64,000 nt of DNA from JAIBJN01 sp963775505 (GCA_963775505.1 CAVZIL010000011.1:1-64000), one strand, 5' to 3'. Shown: positions 20,716 to 29,357, counted from the first letter of the stretch. Program-made: numbers and translations. The notes: generated by a model not told the origin, from the sequence alone.

Positions 20716-21105
20716 ATGAGGCACCACCGCGCAGGCAGGAAGCTGGGCCGCGACTCGGCCCACCGTAAGGCGCTCTACGCGAACCTCGCCTGCGCGCTGA
20801 TCGAGAACGGCCGCATCAAGACGACCGAGGCCAAGGCCAAGGAGGTGCGGCCGATCGTCGAGCAGATGATCACGCTCGGGAAGCGCGGCGACATCGCCGC
20901 GCGCCGGCAGGCGGTGGCCTTCCTCCGCTCGAAGGATGCCGCGCACGTGCTCTTCGCCGAGGTCGCTCCCCGGTTCGCCGACCGGCCCGGCGGGTACACG
21001 CGGGTCGTCAAGCTCGGCCCTCGCCAGGGCGACGCCGCCCCGATGGCGTACCTCGAGCTCGTGGACTACGTCCCGGCCCGCGCGCCGGCCGGCGCTCCGG
21101 CGTAG
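20716..21105 (+). CDS. rplQ: 50S ribosomal protein L17
   Basis: 129 residues. MRHHRAGRKLGRDSAHRKALYAN and GRIKTTEAKAKEVRPI are family signatures. It is the last gene of the translation superoperon and converges on the SRPBCC gene with only 4 nt between stops. Confidence 0.96.
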   Translation: MRHHRAGRKLGRDSAHRKALYANLACALIENGRIKTTEAKAKEVRPIVEQMITLGKRGDIAARRQAVAFLRSKDAAHVLFAEVAPRFADRPGGYTRVVKLGPRQGDAAPMAYLELVDYVPARAPAGAPA

Positions 21106-21109
21106 GGGC

Positions 21110-21568
21110 TCAGCGCTCCCTAGCGGCGGCCTCGCCGAACCGGCCGAGGACGAGGTCCCAGCCCCCGTCGTAGTGGCCGCCGATCTCGGCCATCCTGTCG
21201 CCCAGGCGCCCCCAGCCCGTGTGCGCGAGGTCGACGCGCGTCCCGCTCGGCGCTTCCGTGAACGTCACGGAGAGGTCCTGCGCCGTCTCCTCGCTCCGCC
21301 CCGGGTGCCAGGTCATGGCGAAGGAATGGGGTGGATCCCACGCGACGATCGTGCCCCACATCCCCTCCTCGCCGTCCTGCGAGCGCTCGTAGACGCGCCC
21401 GCCGACGCGCGGCTCCCACACGATCGTGGCGTCGCCGTCGAAGATCGAGTGGCCCTCGTACGGCCACCAGTCGTTCATCCGCTCGGTGAAGATGCCGAAC
21501 GCGTGCTCGACCGGGCAGGCCACCACGATCGACTTGCGCAGGGCGAGCTCATCCGTCATCTGGCTCAT
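21110..21568 (-). CDS. SRPBCC/AHSA1-type START-like domain protein
   Basis: 152 residues. An Aha1/START-like fold is indicated by VVACPVEHAFGIFTERMNDWWP at the N-terminus and by GGWDLVLGRFGE at the end. It probably binds a small hydrophobic ligand; the ligand is unknown. It overlaps the upstream ArsR gene by 20 nt. ArsR-SRPBCC pairs are a common two-gene operon in actinobacteria. Confidence 0.8.
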   Translation of the reverse strand: MSQMTDELALRKSIVVACPVEHAFGIFTERMNDWWPYEGHSIFDGDATIVWEPRVGGRVYERSQDGEEGMWGTIVAWDPPHSFAMTWHPGRSEETAQDLSVTFTEAPSGTRVDLAHTGWGRLGDRMAEIGGHYDGGWDLVLGRFGEAAARER

Positions 21569-21878
21569 TCTCGTTTCCTCCTTCGCTTTCCGCTGCGGCC
21601 TTGAAGGCCGCTAGCGCCTCGTCCCAGAACCCCTCGAAGTACGCACGCAGCTCTGCCAGGCCGTCCGCATCGACGCTGTAGAAGTTCCGGGTGCCCGCGC
21701 GCCGCTCGCGCACGAGCCCCGCCTCCTTGAGCACGCGCAGGTGCTGCGACACCGCCGGCCGGCTGACGGGCAGCCCGCGGGCGAGGTCGCCCACCGAGCG
21801 CGGCCCTGCGCGGAGGGTCTCGAACACGGAGCGCCGCGTAGGATCGGCCAGTGCTGTCAGGGCGTCTGCGTAAGCCAC
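21549..21878 (-). CDS. ArsR-family winged-helix repressor
   Basis: 109 residues. LADPTRRSVFETLRAGPRSVGDLA and SRPAVSQHLRVLKEAGLV form the helix-turn-helix. No metal-binding cysteines are seen, so it is unlikely to be a metal sensor. The GTG start at 21878 abuts a 15-bp palindrome that is its probable operator. It overlaps the SRPBCC gene it likely controls. Confidence 0.85.
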   Translation of the reverse strand: MAYADALTALADPTRRSVFETLRAGPRSVGDLARGLPVSRPAVSQHLRVLKEAGLVRERRAGTRNFYSVDADGLAELRAYFEGFWDEALAAFKAAAESEGGNENEPDDG

Positions 21879-21893
21879 AACTTACCGTAAGTT
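21879..21893. promoter_or_regulatory. palindromic operator between arsR-type gene and truA
   Basis: AACTTACCGTAAGTT is a perfect inverted repeat around one central base. It touches the ArsR start codon and ends 10 nt before the truA ATG. It probably binds the ArsR dimer and could repress both divergent transcripts. Confidence 0.55.
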
Positions 21894-21903
21894 ATCGCTT
21901 ACC

Positions 21904-22623
21904 ATGAGTGTCGTCAAGCTCACGCTCGAGTACGACGGCACGGGCTTCTCCGGCTGGGCCGCCCAGCCCGGCTTGCGGACCGTGGAGGGAGAGCTTCGCA
22001 CTGCCCTGGACGAGGTCTATCCAGCCTGGAGCGCGCTGTCCGTGGCCGGGCGCACGGACGCGGGAGTCCACGCGCTCGGGCAGGTGGCGTCCTTCGAGGG
22101 GGAAGGAGGGCCTCCGCCCGACCGGGCCGCCGCGGCCTTGAACGGCGTTCTTCCCGACGACGTGGCCGCTCTCGAGAGCGAGGCCGCGCAGGGCGGGTTC
22201 AGCGCCCGCTTCTCGGCGACCGGCCGGACCTACCGGTATCGCGTCTGGCGGCGCGCCGTCCACTCGCCGCTCGAGCGGCGGCGCTCGCTCTGGTTCCCGC
22301 GCCCGGTCGACGAGGACGCTCTCGTCGCCGCTGCGGCCCTCCTGCCCGGCGAGCACGACTTTCGCGCCTTCACCCCCACGGAGACGCAACACGAGTCCTT
22401 CACGCGCGTCGTTCGCGCGGCCGTGTGGGAGCGCGACGGCCACCTCCTCAGCTTCACGATCACCGCCGACAGCTTCCTGCGTCACATGGTGCGCACGCTC
22501 GTCGGGACGATGCTCGAACAGACGCCGGAGCAGCTCGAGCCGCTCCTGGGAGGTCGTCCGCGCGACGAAGCCGGCGCGACCGCCCCGCCGTGGGGCCTGT
22601 ATCTCGAAAGAGTCCTCTACTAG
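21904..22623 (+). CDS. truA: tRNA pseudouridine(38-40) synthase
   Basis: 239 residues. It makes pseudouridine at tRNA positions 38-40. The catalytic aspartate is in GRTDAGVHALGQ. LEYDGTGFSGWAAQPG starts the protein. It is divergent from the ArsR gene. Its TAG stop is part of the left inverted repeat of the element at 22620. Confidence 0.93.
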   Translation: MSVVKLTLEYDGTGFSGWAAQPGLRTVEGELRTALDEVYPAWSALSVAGRTDAGVHALGQVASFEGEGGPPPDRAAAALNGVLPDDVAALESEAAQGGFSARFSATGRTYRYRVWRRAVHSPLERRRSLWFPRPVDEDALVAAAALLPGEHDFRAFTPTETQHESFTRVVRAAVWERDGHLLSFTITADSFLRHMVRTLVGTMLEQTPEQLEPLLGGRPRDEAGATAPPWGLYLERVLY

Positions 22624-22789
22624 GAGGCTTTGACGAAACGCAGCCTGTGCCGCCGGGCCGCGCTGCTCGCCCCGAGAGCTGCGTCCTCGGTCGCGCCCGT
22701 AGCCTCCGGCTACGAACGCTCCCTGCGTCCTTGTCTCGGAACGACCATCGCACCCCGGCGACGAGCGACGTTCCGCCAAAGCATCCTAG
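22620..22789. mobile_element. 170-bp inverted-repeat element between convergent genes, with the 53-nt core of the junction elements
   Basis: The ends are 22-bp inverted repeats (22620-22641 and 22768-22789, 18 of 22 matching, beginning CTAGGAGGCTTTGACG). The stop codons of truA and of the convergent gene lie inside these ends, and CTAG flanks both sides. The centre (22681-22733) is identical over 53 nt to 4862-4914, including the CGTAGCC / GGCTACG hairpin. The frame used in copies 1 and 2 is open here but does not close at the boundary. Confidence 0.65.
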
Positions 22790-23193
22790 ATCGCCCGCAT
22801 GCGGTTGTTGCGGGGGTTGTGCTCGAGCTCGGCGAGGCCGAGCGCCTCCATCAGCGGCGGGACGTACATGGCGAAGCGTCCCCGCAGGCCCTTCTTGAGT
22901 CCGTACCAGCCGCCGACCGGGTTGTCCGGCGAGCGCGCCCACGCCTCGACCGTGCCCTCGGCCGCCGGCTTCTGCTCGTCGGCGCTCCCGAGGAGCATCC
23001 AATCGCCGTGCGCCTTCAGCATCGCGTGGAGGTCGTCGAGCGCGGGCAGCCGGTAGCTCAGCGTCGTCTTGCCGACGACGCAGACCAGCGCGGGAGGGTC
23101 GGCCTCCTCGTCCCTGTACATCTGGTACTCGGACGTCCCCGGCGGGGTCTTCAGCATCCACGGCGATTCCTTCGTGCCCTCGCCTTGCGCCAC
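22786..23193 (-). CDS. conserved hypothetical protein
   Basis: 135 residues, soluble, no signal peptide. Segments include SEYQMYRDEEADPPALVCVVG and, at the end, LGLAELEHNPRNNRMRAI. I do not recognise the family. It is convergent with truA and divergent from the HAD gene. Its stop sits in the inverted repeat of the 22620 element. Confidence 0.65.
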   Translation of the reverse strand: MAQGEGTKESPWMLKTPPGTSEYQMYRDEEADPPALVCVVGKTTLSYRLPALDDLHAMLKAHGDWMLLGSADEQKPAAEGTVEAWARSPDNPVGGWYGLKKGLRGRFAMYVPPLMEALGLAELEHNPRNNRMRAI

Positions 23194-23230
23194 GCTGCGA
23201 TCATGGCACAGGTGCGCCGCTGCGCGCCGA

Positions 23231-23236
23231 TACGAT
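23231..23236 (+). promoter_or_regulatory. -10 hexamer, leaderless start of HAD gene
   Basis: TACGAT lies 6 nt before the GTG at 23243, which would place transcription at or next to the start codon. Confidence 0.5.
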
Positions 23237-23242
23237 CAAACG

Positions 23243-23872
23243 GTGCGCTATCCGAACGTCCTCTTCGACCTCGACGGGACGCTGATCGACTCCGGGGCGA
23301 TCATCCTCGCCTCCTTCAAGCACGCCACCCGGACGGTGCTCCGGCGGGAGATTCCCGAGGGCGAGCTCGCCGCCCGTGTCGGCGGCTCCAACATCTACGA
23401 CCAGATGCGGGCGATCGACGCAGGGCAGGTCGACGAGCTCGTCCGCGTCTACCGCGAGCACAACGAGCCGCTGCACGACGAGCTCGAGGCCTTCGAGGGC
23501 GTCGAGCAGGTTCTCGCCGAGCTGAGGCGGCAGGGCCGCCGGCTCGGGATCGTGACGGCCAAGCGGCGGAAGACCGTCGAGCTCGCTTTCGCCGTGCTTC
23601 CGCTCGAGCGGTACTTCGACGCCGTCGTCACCTCCGACGCGACCGACCGCCACAAGCCCGATCCGGCGCCCGTGCTGGCCGCGCTCGAGCTCCTGGGGGC
23701 CGAGCCCGCCGAGGCGGCGTTCGTCGGCGACTCCCCCTTCGACGTCGCGGCAGGCAAGGCGGCCGGCGTCTATACGGTTGCCGTGGCGTGGGGGAACATC
23801 CACCCGGTCGAGGCCCTGGCCGCGGCGGACGCGCTCGTCGAGACACCCGAGCAGCTTCTCCATGTCCTCTAG
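23243..23872 (+). CDS. HAD-superfamily phosphatase (phosphoglycolate phosphatase/PpaX-like)
   Basis: 209 residues. Motif I FDLDGTLIDS holds the nucleophilic Asp, motif II is VTAKRRKT, motif III is the Lys in KPDPAPVL, and motif IV is GDSPFDVAAGKAAG. A four-helix cap follows motif I, as in phosphoglycolate or pyrophosphate phosphatases. The substrate is not predictable. The start GTG at 23243 was chosen by the hydrophobic YPNVLFDLDGT start and the upstream TACGAT. It overlaps ligA by 11 nt. Confidence 0.85.
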   Translation: MRYPNVLFDLDGTLIDSGAIILASFKHATRTVLRREIPEGELAARVGGSNIYDQMRAIDAGQVDELVRVYREHNEPLHDELEAFEGVEQVLAELRRQGRRLGIVTAKRRKTVELAFAVLPLERYFDAVVTSDATDRHKPDPAPVLAALELLGAEPAEAAFVGDSPFDVAAGKAAGVYTVAVAWGNIHPVEALAAADALVETPEQLLHVL

Positions 23873-25874
23873 GAACGTCGCGAGGCGCGTCGCCGAGCTG
23901 CGCGAGCAGGTCGCGCACCACCTCTACCGCTACCACGTGCTCGACGACCCGGAGATCTCGGACGCGAACTACGACCGCCTCTTCGACGAGCTCCAGCGGC
24001 TCGAGGAGGAGAACCCCGCCCTGGTCGTCCTCGACTCCCCGACGCAGCGGGTGGGCGCGCCGCCGTCGGAGAAGTTCCGCAAGGTCGAGCACCTGACGCC
24101 GATGGGCTCGCTGGAGAAGGTGACGACGGAGGAGACGCTCGCGAAGTGGGCCGACGACGTCCGCAAGCGCCTCGATTCGGACGAGCCGGTCGCCTACGTG
24201 ACGGAGCCGAAGATCGACGGCTCGGCAGTCTCGCTCGTCTACGAGGACGGCCGCCTCGTCCGAGGCGCGACGCGCGGCGACGGGGAACGCGGGGAGGACG
24301 TGACGCCGAATCTGCGCACGATCGAGGCGATCCCGCTCGGCATGCGCAGCAGCGCCGGCGAGCCGCCTCCGCCCGTGCTGGAGGTTCGCGGCGAGGTCTA
24401 CTTCCCGCTCTCTGCCTTCAACCGGCTGAACGAGCGCCTGGTGGCCGAGGGCAAGAAGACGGCGCCGAACCCGCGCAACGCGGCCGCGGGCTCGCTCCGC
24501 CAGCTGAACCCGCAGATCACCGCCGAGCGCGAGCTCTCGATCTGGGTCTACGGGACGGGCCGCGGCGACGGGCTCGCGCTCGACACGCATTGGGGGATCC
24601 TCCAGTGGCTCCGGGAGCGCGGCTTCCGCACGAACCCCCACGCCAGTCGCCACGAGTCGCTCGAATCCGTCGCGCGCGAGTGCGCCGAGTGGGAGGAGAA
24701 GCGGATCGAGCTCGACTACGAGATCGACGGGATCGTCATCAAGGTCGACTCCCTCGACCAGCAGCAGCGCCTCGGCGCTCTGCACGGGCGGCCGCGCTGG
24801 GCACGGGCCTTCAAGTGGGCGCCCATGACTGCGCAGACCAAGCTGCTGAAGATCCACGTGCGCGTCGGTCGCACTGGTGCGCTCAATCCCTGGGCCCAGC
24901 TGGAGCCGGTCGAGGTCGGCGGGGTCACGGTGTCGCAGGCGACGCTCCACAACGAGGAGGACATCAATCGCAAGGACATCCGGGAAAGGGACACGGTGAT
25001 CGTCCAGCGCGCCGGGGACGTGATCCCCCAGGTCGTCGGCCCCATGCTGCCGCACGCCAAAGGGACCAGGCGGTTTCGCATGCCCAAGAACTGCCCGCTT
25101 TGCGGGGCCGAGATCGTCAAGCCCGAGGGCGAGGTCATGCATCGCTGCCCCAATGACGCCTGCCCCTCGCGGGGGCTCGAGTCGCTCATCAACTGGGTGA
25201 TGGCCGCGGCGGACATCGAGGGCGTGGGGGAGCAGTTCGTGCGCCGCCTCTGGGATCTCGGCCTGCTCGGCTCCATTCCCGACCTCTACCGGCTGACGGC
25301 CGAGCAGCTCGCCGAGCTGGACGGCTACGCGGAGATCTCCGCGCGAAACGCCGTCGAGGCGATCGCGGCCTCGAAGCAGATCTCCTTCTCTCGCGTCCTC
25401 TTCGGTCTCAACATCCCCGACGTCGGCTGGGTGACGGCGCAGAATCTCGCGCGCCACTTCGGGTCGGTGGACGCGCTCCTGGCGGCCCGGCAGGAGGAGA
25501 TCGAGGAGGTGGACGGCATTGGCCCGGACCGCGCCGAGTCGATCGCTACCTGGTTCGCCGACGAGAAGAACCGGGCGCTCATCGAGGAGCTGCGCGGCCT
25601 CGGTCTCCGCCTCGCGCTCGGAGAGGCGGAGCGCCCCGTCGAAGGGCCGCTGAGCGGCCGCACGTACGTGATCACCGGAACGCTCGAACGCTGGTCGCGC
25701 GAGCAGGCGCGCGCCGCGCTCGAGGCGAGGGGCGCCAAGGTGACGGATTCGGTCTCGAAGAAGACGACGGCGGTCATCGTCGGAGAGAGCCCGGGCTCCA
25801 AGGTCGAGAAGGCGCGCAGGGCGGGGGTCGAGATCCTCGACGAGGCGGCTTACGAGAGTTTGGTGGCAGACTAG
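23862..25874 (+). CDS. ligA: NAD-dependent DNA ligase
   Basis: 670 residues. It seals nicks in replication and repair. The adenylated lysine is K117 in EPKIDG. Next come the OB fold, a four-cysteine zinc finger (CPLCG ... CPNDAC), helix-hairpin-helix repeats (VDGIGPDRAES) and a C-terminal BRCT domain (LSGRTYVITGTL). The ATG at 23862 lies inside the end of the HAD gene. The stop overlaps that of the convergent dacB. Confidence 0.97.
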   Translation: MSSRNVARRVAELREQVAHHLYRYHVLDDPEISDANYDRLFDELQRLEEENPALVVLDSPTQRVGAPPSEKFRKVEHLTPMGSLEKVTTEETLAKWADDVRKRLDSDEPVAYVTEPKIDGSAVSLVYEDGRLVRGATRGDGERGEDVTPNLRTIEAIPLGMRSSAGEPPPPVLEVRGEVYFPLSAFNRLNERLVAEGKKTAPNPRNAAAGSLRQLNPQITAERELSIWVYGTGRGDGLALDTHWGILQWLRERGFRTNPHASRHESLESVARECAEWEEKRIELDYEIDGIVIKVDSLDQQQRLGALHGRPRWARAFKWAPMTAQTKLLKIHVRVGRTGALNPWAQLEPVEVGGVTVSQATLHNEEDINRKDIRERDTVIVQRAGDVIPQVVGPMLPHAKGTRRFRMPKNCPLCGAEIVKPEGEVMHRCPNDACPSRGLESLINWVMAAADIEGVGEQFVRRLWDLGLLGSIPDLYRLTAEQLAELDGYAEISARNAVEAIAASKQISFSRVLFGLNIPDVGWVTAQNLARHFGSVDALLAARQEEIEEVDGIGPDRAESIATWFADEKNRALIEELRGLGLRLALGEAERPVEGPLSGRTYVITGTLERWSREQARAALEARGAKVTDSVSKKTTAVIVGESPGSKVEKARRAGVEILDEAAYESLVAD

Positions 25875-27094
25875 AGCGTCCGCGCCAGCGCCTGCGCGAA
25901 GCGGTCCTGCGTGCGGCGGGCCCTCGTCCAGTTGATCGGGCTCCCGTTCTGGAGGATGGCGAAGACATAGCCCGTGCCGACGTAGCCCGAGAGGGCCGAG
26001 GAGGCGCGTGTCGTCCCCGTCTTCGCGCGCACGCGGCCGTAGGCCGGTCCGGTGCGCATGCGGTCCTCCAGCGTCCCGTCCACCCCGGCGATCGCGAGCG
26101 CGGAGAAGAACGGCTCCCGCACGACCGGATCGCGCCAGGCCGAGATGAGCAGCTCTCCGAGGGCGCGGGCGGTGGCGCGGTCGTGGCGGGAGAGCCCCGA
26201 GCCGTCCACGATGCGGACGCCGGCAAGCGGTACGTCACGGGACGCCAGCTCGCGGCGGATGACGATGCAGCCTGCCCTCGTCGTGCCCTCGCCGCGGATC
26301 GCCGCCCCGAGATGCTTCACGAGCATCTCGGCGTAGAAGTTGTCGCTCCGCTTGTTCATCCGGCGCACGATCCTCGTCAGTCTGGGAGAGCGGATGGCCG
26401 CCAGGGTGGGCGAGCCGGGCGGAGTGGTCGCTCGTGCTGCCTTGCCCCCGACCGCGATCCCCGCGCCGACCAGGAGCTTCCTGAAGGCCCGGGCGGCCGC
26501 GAGTGCCGGGTTGTCGACCGTGCGGCCGCCCACCCTGGCCCGGTCGACGACGAGCGCGGAGAGGGGCGGCGACTCGTCCTTGTAGTAGGAAGCGCGCCAG
26601 CCGTCCGCGGTTCGCCGCGCGTCGAAGTACGACTCGTCTCCCAGGACGCGGCCGGTGACGCGGCGAATGCCGTCCGCATACAGCCTGGACGCGAGCCGGC
26701 GAAGGTCGGCGGTTGCCAGGCTCGGATCGCCGTAGCCTTTGAGGACGAGCCTTCCCTGCCAGGTGGAGCCGGCCCGCGTCCCGTCGCCGAGAACCTCGGT
26801 GCGGATCCGGTATCCGGGCCCGAGCCGGTCGAGGGCGGCCAGGGCGACGCCCAGCTTCTCGTTGGACGCCGGGCGGAGCGAGAGGCCGCGGTGCAGGCCG
26901 TAGACCACCCGGCCGGAGCCGAGGTCGAGGGCGAGCGCCCCCGTTCGGGCACGGGAGACACCCGAGATCGTCAGCGCCTGGTCGAGCTCCTGTCGGAGCG
27001 TCTGCGCGCTCGCCGGAGCGGCGGAGAACGCGGCGGCGACGAGCGCCGCGACGGCGACGAGCAGACGCCTCCTGGTGACCCCCGGTAGGACCAC
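25871..27094 (-). CDS. dacB: D-alanyl-D-alanine carboxypeptidase/endopeptidase (PBP4 type, S13)
   Basis: 407 residues, secreted. A signal peptide (VTRRRLLVAVAALV ... ASA) is cleaved near residue 30. The active-site motifs are SNEK (Ser77, Lys80), SDN and KTGT. It trims peptidoglycan peptides. The start is GTG at 27094, with TATCCT 9 nt upstream and the signal peptide beginning there; the frame upstream is open but has no signal. Confidence 0.9.
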   Translation of the reverse strand: MVLPGVTRRRLLVAVAALVAAAFSAAPASAQTLRQELDQALTISGVSRARTGALALDLGSGRVVYGLHRGLSLRPASNEKLGVALAALDRLGPGYRIRTEVLGDGTRAGSTWQGRLVLKGYGDPSLATADLRRLASRLYADGIRRVTGRVLGDESYFDARRTADGWRASYYKDESPPLSALVVDRARVGGRTVDNPALAAARAFRKLLVGAGIAVGGKAARATTPPGSPTLAAIRSPRLTRIVRRMNKRSDNFYAEMLVKHLGAAIRGEGTTRAGCIVIRRELASRDVPLAGVRIVDGSGLSRHDRATARALGELLISAWRDPVVREPFFSALAIAGVDGTLEDRMRTGPAYGRVRAKTGTTRASSALSGYVGTGYVFAILQNGSPINWTRARRTQDRFAQALARTL

Positions 27095-27103
27095 GTGCTT
27101 CGC

Positions 27104-27109
27104 AGGATA
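27104..27109 (-). promoter_or_regulatory. -10 hexamer, leaderless start of dacB
   Basis: TATCCT on the minus strand ends 9 nt before the dacB GTG. Confidence 0.45.
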
Positions 27110-27145
27110 GGCCGTCCGGCCCTTGGAGCGGGCTGAAGGGCCCAG

Positions 27146-27151
27146 TACCTT
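27146..27151 (+). promoter_or_regulatory. -10 hexamer, leaderless start of 27161 gene
   Basis: TACCTT ends 9 nt before GTG at 27161. Confidence 0.4.
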
Positions 27152-27160
27152 CAGTTTCCC

Positions 27161-27448
27161 GTGGGCGACGACATACCCATCCTCTTCGACCGCATCCGCC
27201 TCCTCCTGAATGGCGAGGAGACATTGGCGGCGGAAGCGGAGGAGGTCGAGCTGACGTTGACGGACGGCTATGCCCGGGCGCTCGCGCTGGACGGGGAGCG
27301 CCTGCGCACGGAGAGCCGGATCCGCGAGCTGGCGGGCAGCGACGAGCACGTGGGGGAAGCCCGCATCCTGAAGGCGCGCTTGGCGCTGCTCGAGGAGGAG
27401 CTCGCCCAGCTGCGCGGGCTCCTCGGCACGCTTTCGCAGGGGCGCTAG
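27161..27448 (+). CDS. small coiled-coil hypothetical protein
   Basis: 95 residues, mostly helical and charged (ETLAAEAEEVELTLTDGYAR, ARLALLEEELAQLRGLL), probably a coiled coil. No signal peptide or known domain. The start is set by the upstream TACCTT and the absence of other starts. It is divergent from dacB and converges on the response regulator. Confidence 0.6.
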   Translation: MGDDIPILFDRIRLLLNGEETLAAEAEEVELTLTDGYARALALDGERLRTESRIRELAGSDEHVGEARILKARLALLEEELAQLRGLLGTLSQGR

Positions 27449-27452
27449 CGCC

Positions 27453-28136
27453 CTAGACGATCCCGCTGCGGACGGCGTAGACGGCCGCCTGGATGCGGTT
27501 CTCGATCTGGAGCTTCATGAGGATGTTCGAGATGTGGTTCTTGACCGTCTTCGGGCTGATGTAGAGCTCGCGGGCGATCTCGGCGTTGTCCTTGCCGATC
27601 GCGATCAGCCGGAGAACCTCGAGCTCGCGGTCGGACAGCTCGGTGCGGATCGTGAGGGCGGCGGCCGTGTCCCCGGTCTGCGCGCGCAGGCGCTGGAGCA
27701 CCTTGGCCGCGATCTGCGGCGAGATGAGGGACTCGCCGCTGGCGGCGGCGCGGATGCCGGCGATCAGCTGGTCGATCGAGGAGTCCTTCAGCAGGTAGCC
27801 GCAGGCGCCGGCCATGACCGCGGACATCACGTCGTCGTCGTCGACGGAGATGGTCAGCACGACGACGCGGGTCCGTGGGGCGATGCTGGACACCTGGCGC
27901 GTCGTCTCGACGCCCGTGAGCCCCGGCATCTTCAGGTCCATGACGACGACGTCCGGGGCGAGCTCGCCGACGAGGCGCAGCGCCTCGCGGCCGTTGTCGG
28001 CCTCTCCGACGACCTGGAGGCCCTGTTCCTCGAGCAGGCTCCTCAGACCGCTGCGGAAGAGGTCGTGGTCGTCGACGAGCAGGACACGAAGCTCTTCGAG
28101 CTGCTTCCCCGGGGGCCGATCCTCCGCGACTGACGT
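27453..28136 (-). CDS. NarL/LuxR-type response regulator; no standard start codon
   Basis: The receiver domain contains VLLVDDHDLFRSGL, the phosphoacceptor Asp in VVVMDLKMPGLTG and the Lys in GYLLKDSS. The C-terminal DNA-binding domain is LSDRELEVLRLIAIGKDNAEIA and SPKTVKNHISNI. The full receiver is encoded upstream of the first in-frame ATG (27941), but that upstream frame has no ATG, GTG or TTG. The best start is ACG at 28136, five bases after AGGAGG, giving 227 residues. No partner kinase is adjacent. Confidence 0.82.
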   Translation of the reverse strand, partial: TSVAEDRPPGKQLEELRVLLVDDHDLFRSGLRSLLEEQGLQVVGEADNGREALRLVGELAPDVVVMDLKMPGLTGVETTRQVSSIAPRTRVVVLTISVDDDDVMSAVMAGACGYLLKDSSIDQLIAGIRAAASGESLISPQIAAKVLQRLRAQTGDTAAALTIRTELSDRELEVLRLIAIGKDNAEIARELYISPKTVKNHISNILMKLQIENRIQAAVYAVRSGIV

Positions 28137-28188
28137 CGCTGCCTCCTCTGCTCGCCGGTGACGAGAGCAGAGTCTAGCGTGCGTTGCC

Positions 28189-29211
28189 TCACCAGTAGAC
28201 CGTGATCGTCACCGTCTGCCGGCCCCACGCGCGCGCCTGCGCGCACGTGGGGAACCAGATATCGATGATCCTCCCGATGATCGCCGACCCGGTGTCGGCG
28301 GCGACGCCGTCGCCGTAGCCGGGGATGTACATCTTCGTCCCGAAGGGGAAGATACGGGTGTCGACGGCGACAGTTCCCCAACCGAGTGGGAGCCCGCTCG
28401 CCGTGCCGACGCCGCCGCAGTACGCGACCACGTCCACCACCATCTGGTCCCCGCCGTTCTTCGGACCGGAGTCCTCGGGTTGCGGCTCGGGCCTCGTGCC
28501 CGCGCTCGGAGTCTCGGCGGCCGCCTCGGCGGCGCGCGCGCTCAATTGGGCAATCCGGCGAGCGTTCAGCGCACGACGGCTCTCCAGCCCGGCGATGTAC
28601 GACTCGCGCTCGGCGCGCGCTGCGGCGAGCGCGGCTTGTTCGGCTTGGGCCCGGGCGAGGACCTGTCGCAGCTCGGCGCTTCGCTCCGCGAGCGCCTGGA
28701 TCGAGTGCTGCAGCTCCGACCGTGCGCTCCGGAGCTCTTCGAGCAGCGAACGATCCTGATCGGCGAGGCGCGTCAGCCCGTCGAAGGCGGAGAGGGCGTC
28801 GCTGAGTGACTCCGCGGCGAGGATGACCGCGAGCGGGTCGACCTCGCCCAGCACATAGAGCTCCCGCAGGCGGTCCGCCAGCCGGAGTTCCGCCTCGTCG
28901 ACGTCCGCCCGGGCCAGCGCGAGCGTGCGCCGGGCGGCCTCCTGCTCGCGCTCGAGCGCAACGCGCTGAGCGTGGAGCGCGTCGAGCCGCTTCTCGGCGC
29001 GAGCGAGCCGCGTCTCGAGGGCGTAGAGGTCGAGGAGCGCCGCCTGGGAGCGTGCGGCGATCCCGTCGTTCTCGGCGCGCAGGCGCTCGACGTCGCTCCT
29101 GCGGGTCGCCGGATCGTCGGCGCGTGCGGCCGAGGCGGAGAGGATGGCGGCGAGGGCGAGCGCCCCCAGTGCCGCGAACCGGATCCAGGGTCTTCGGGCA
29201 CCCGAGTCCAC
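28189..29211 (-). CDS. secreted coiled-coil protein with C-terminal 3D domain
   Basis: 340 residues. A signal peptide (about 1-32) is followed by a long coiled coil (35-225) like the N-terminus of PcsB/CwlO hydrolases, then a Pro-rich linker and a C-terminal 3D domain (GWGTVAVDTRIFPFGTKMYIPGYG, GVAADTGSAIIG). 3D domains occur in lytic transglycosylase-like MltA/YabE proteins, so a peptidoglycan role is likely. It lies just upstream of the response regulator on the same strand. Confidence 0.78.
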   Translation of the reverse strand: MDSGARRPWIRFAALGALALAAILSASAARADDPATRRSDVERLRAENDGIAARSQAALLDLYALETRLARAEKRLDALHAQRVALEREQEAARRTLALARADVDEAELRLADRLRELYVLGEVDPLAVILAAESLSDALSAFDGLTRLADQDRSLLEELRSARSELQHSIQALAERSAELRQVLARAQAEQAALAAARAERESYIAGLESRRALNARRIAQLSARAAEAAAETPSAGTRPEPQPEDSGPKNGGDQMVVDVVAYCGGVGTASGLPLGWGTVAVDTRIFPFGTKMYIPGYGDGVAADTGSAIIGRIIDIWFPTCAQARAWGRQTVTITVYW

Positions 29212-29221
29212 GAGCGGGGCA

Positions 29222-29357
29222 CCCTACCAGGCGCCTGTGAGCGGCAGGTAAGAGCGTTCGGTTTGCGGCCCGTCCAAAGCCCCTGTTACCATGCCCGGCT
29301 TGTGCAGGCGCCGGGCACAGGCGTAGCGCGCATCGCATCCCCTGGCAGGGGGTAGAT
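29222..29357 (+). promoter_or_regulatory. structured leader of the NlpC/P60 gene
   Basis: This gap contains a hairpin with arms GCCCGGC / GCCGGGC and, just before the likely start, CCCCT GGC AGGGG, whose 3' arm carries the ribosome-binding sequence AGGGGG. NlpC/P60 genes of actinobacteria are often controlled by c-di-AMP riboswitches, but the conserved elements of that class are not visible and the leader looks too short. Confidence 0.3.

Noticed and set aside
29222..29357. c-di-AMP (ydaO) riboswitch before the NlpC/P60 gene
   Set aside because: Context fits, but none of the conserved ydaO elements can be found and the leader is too short.
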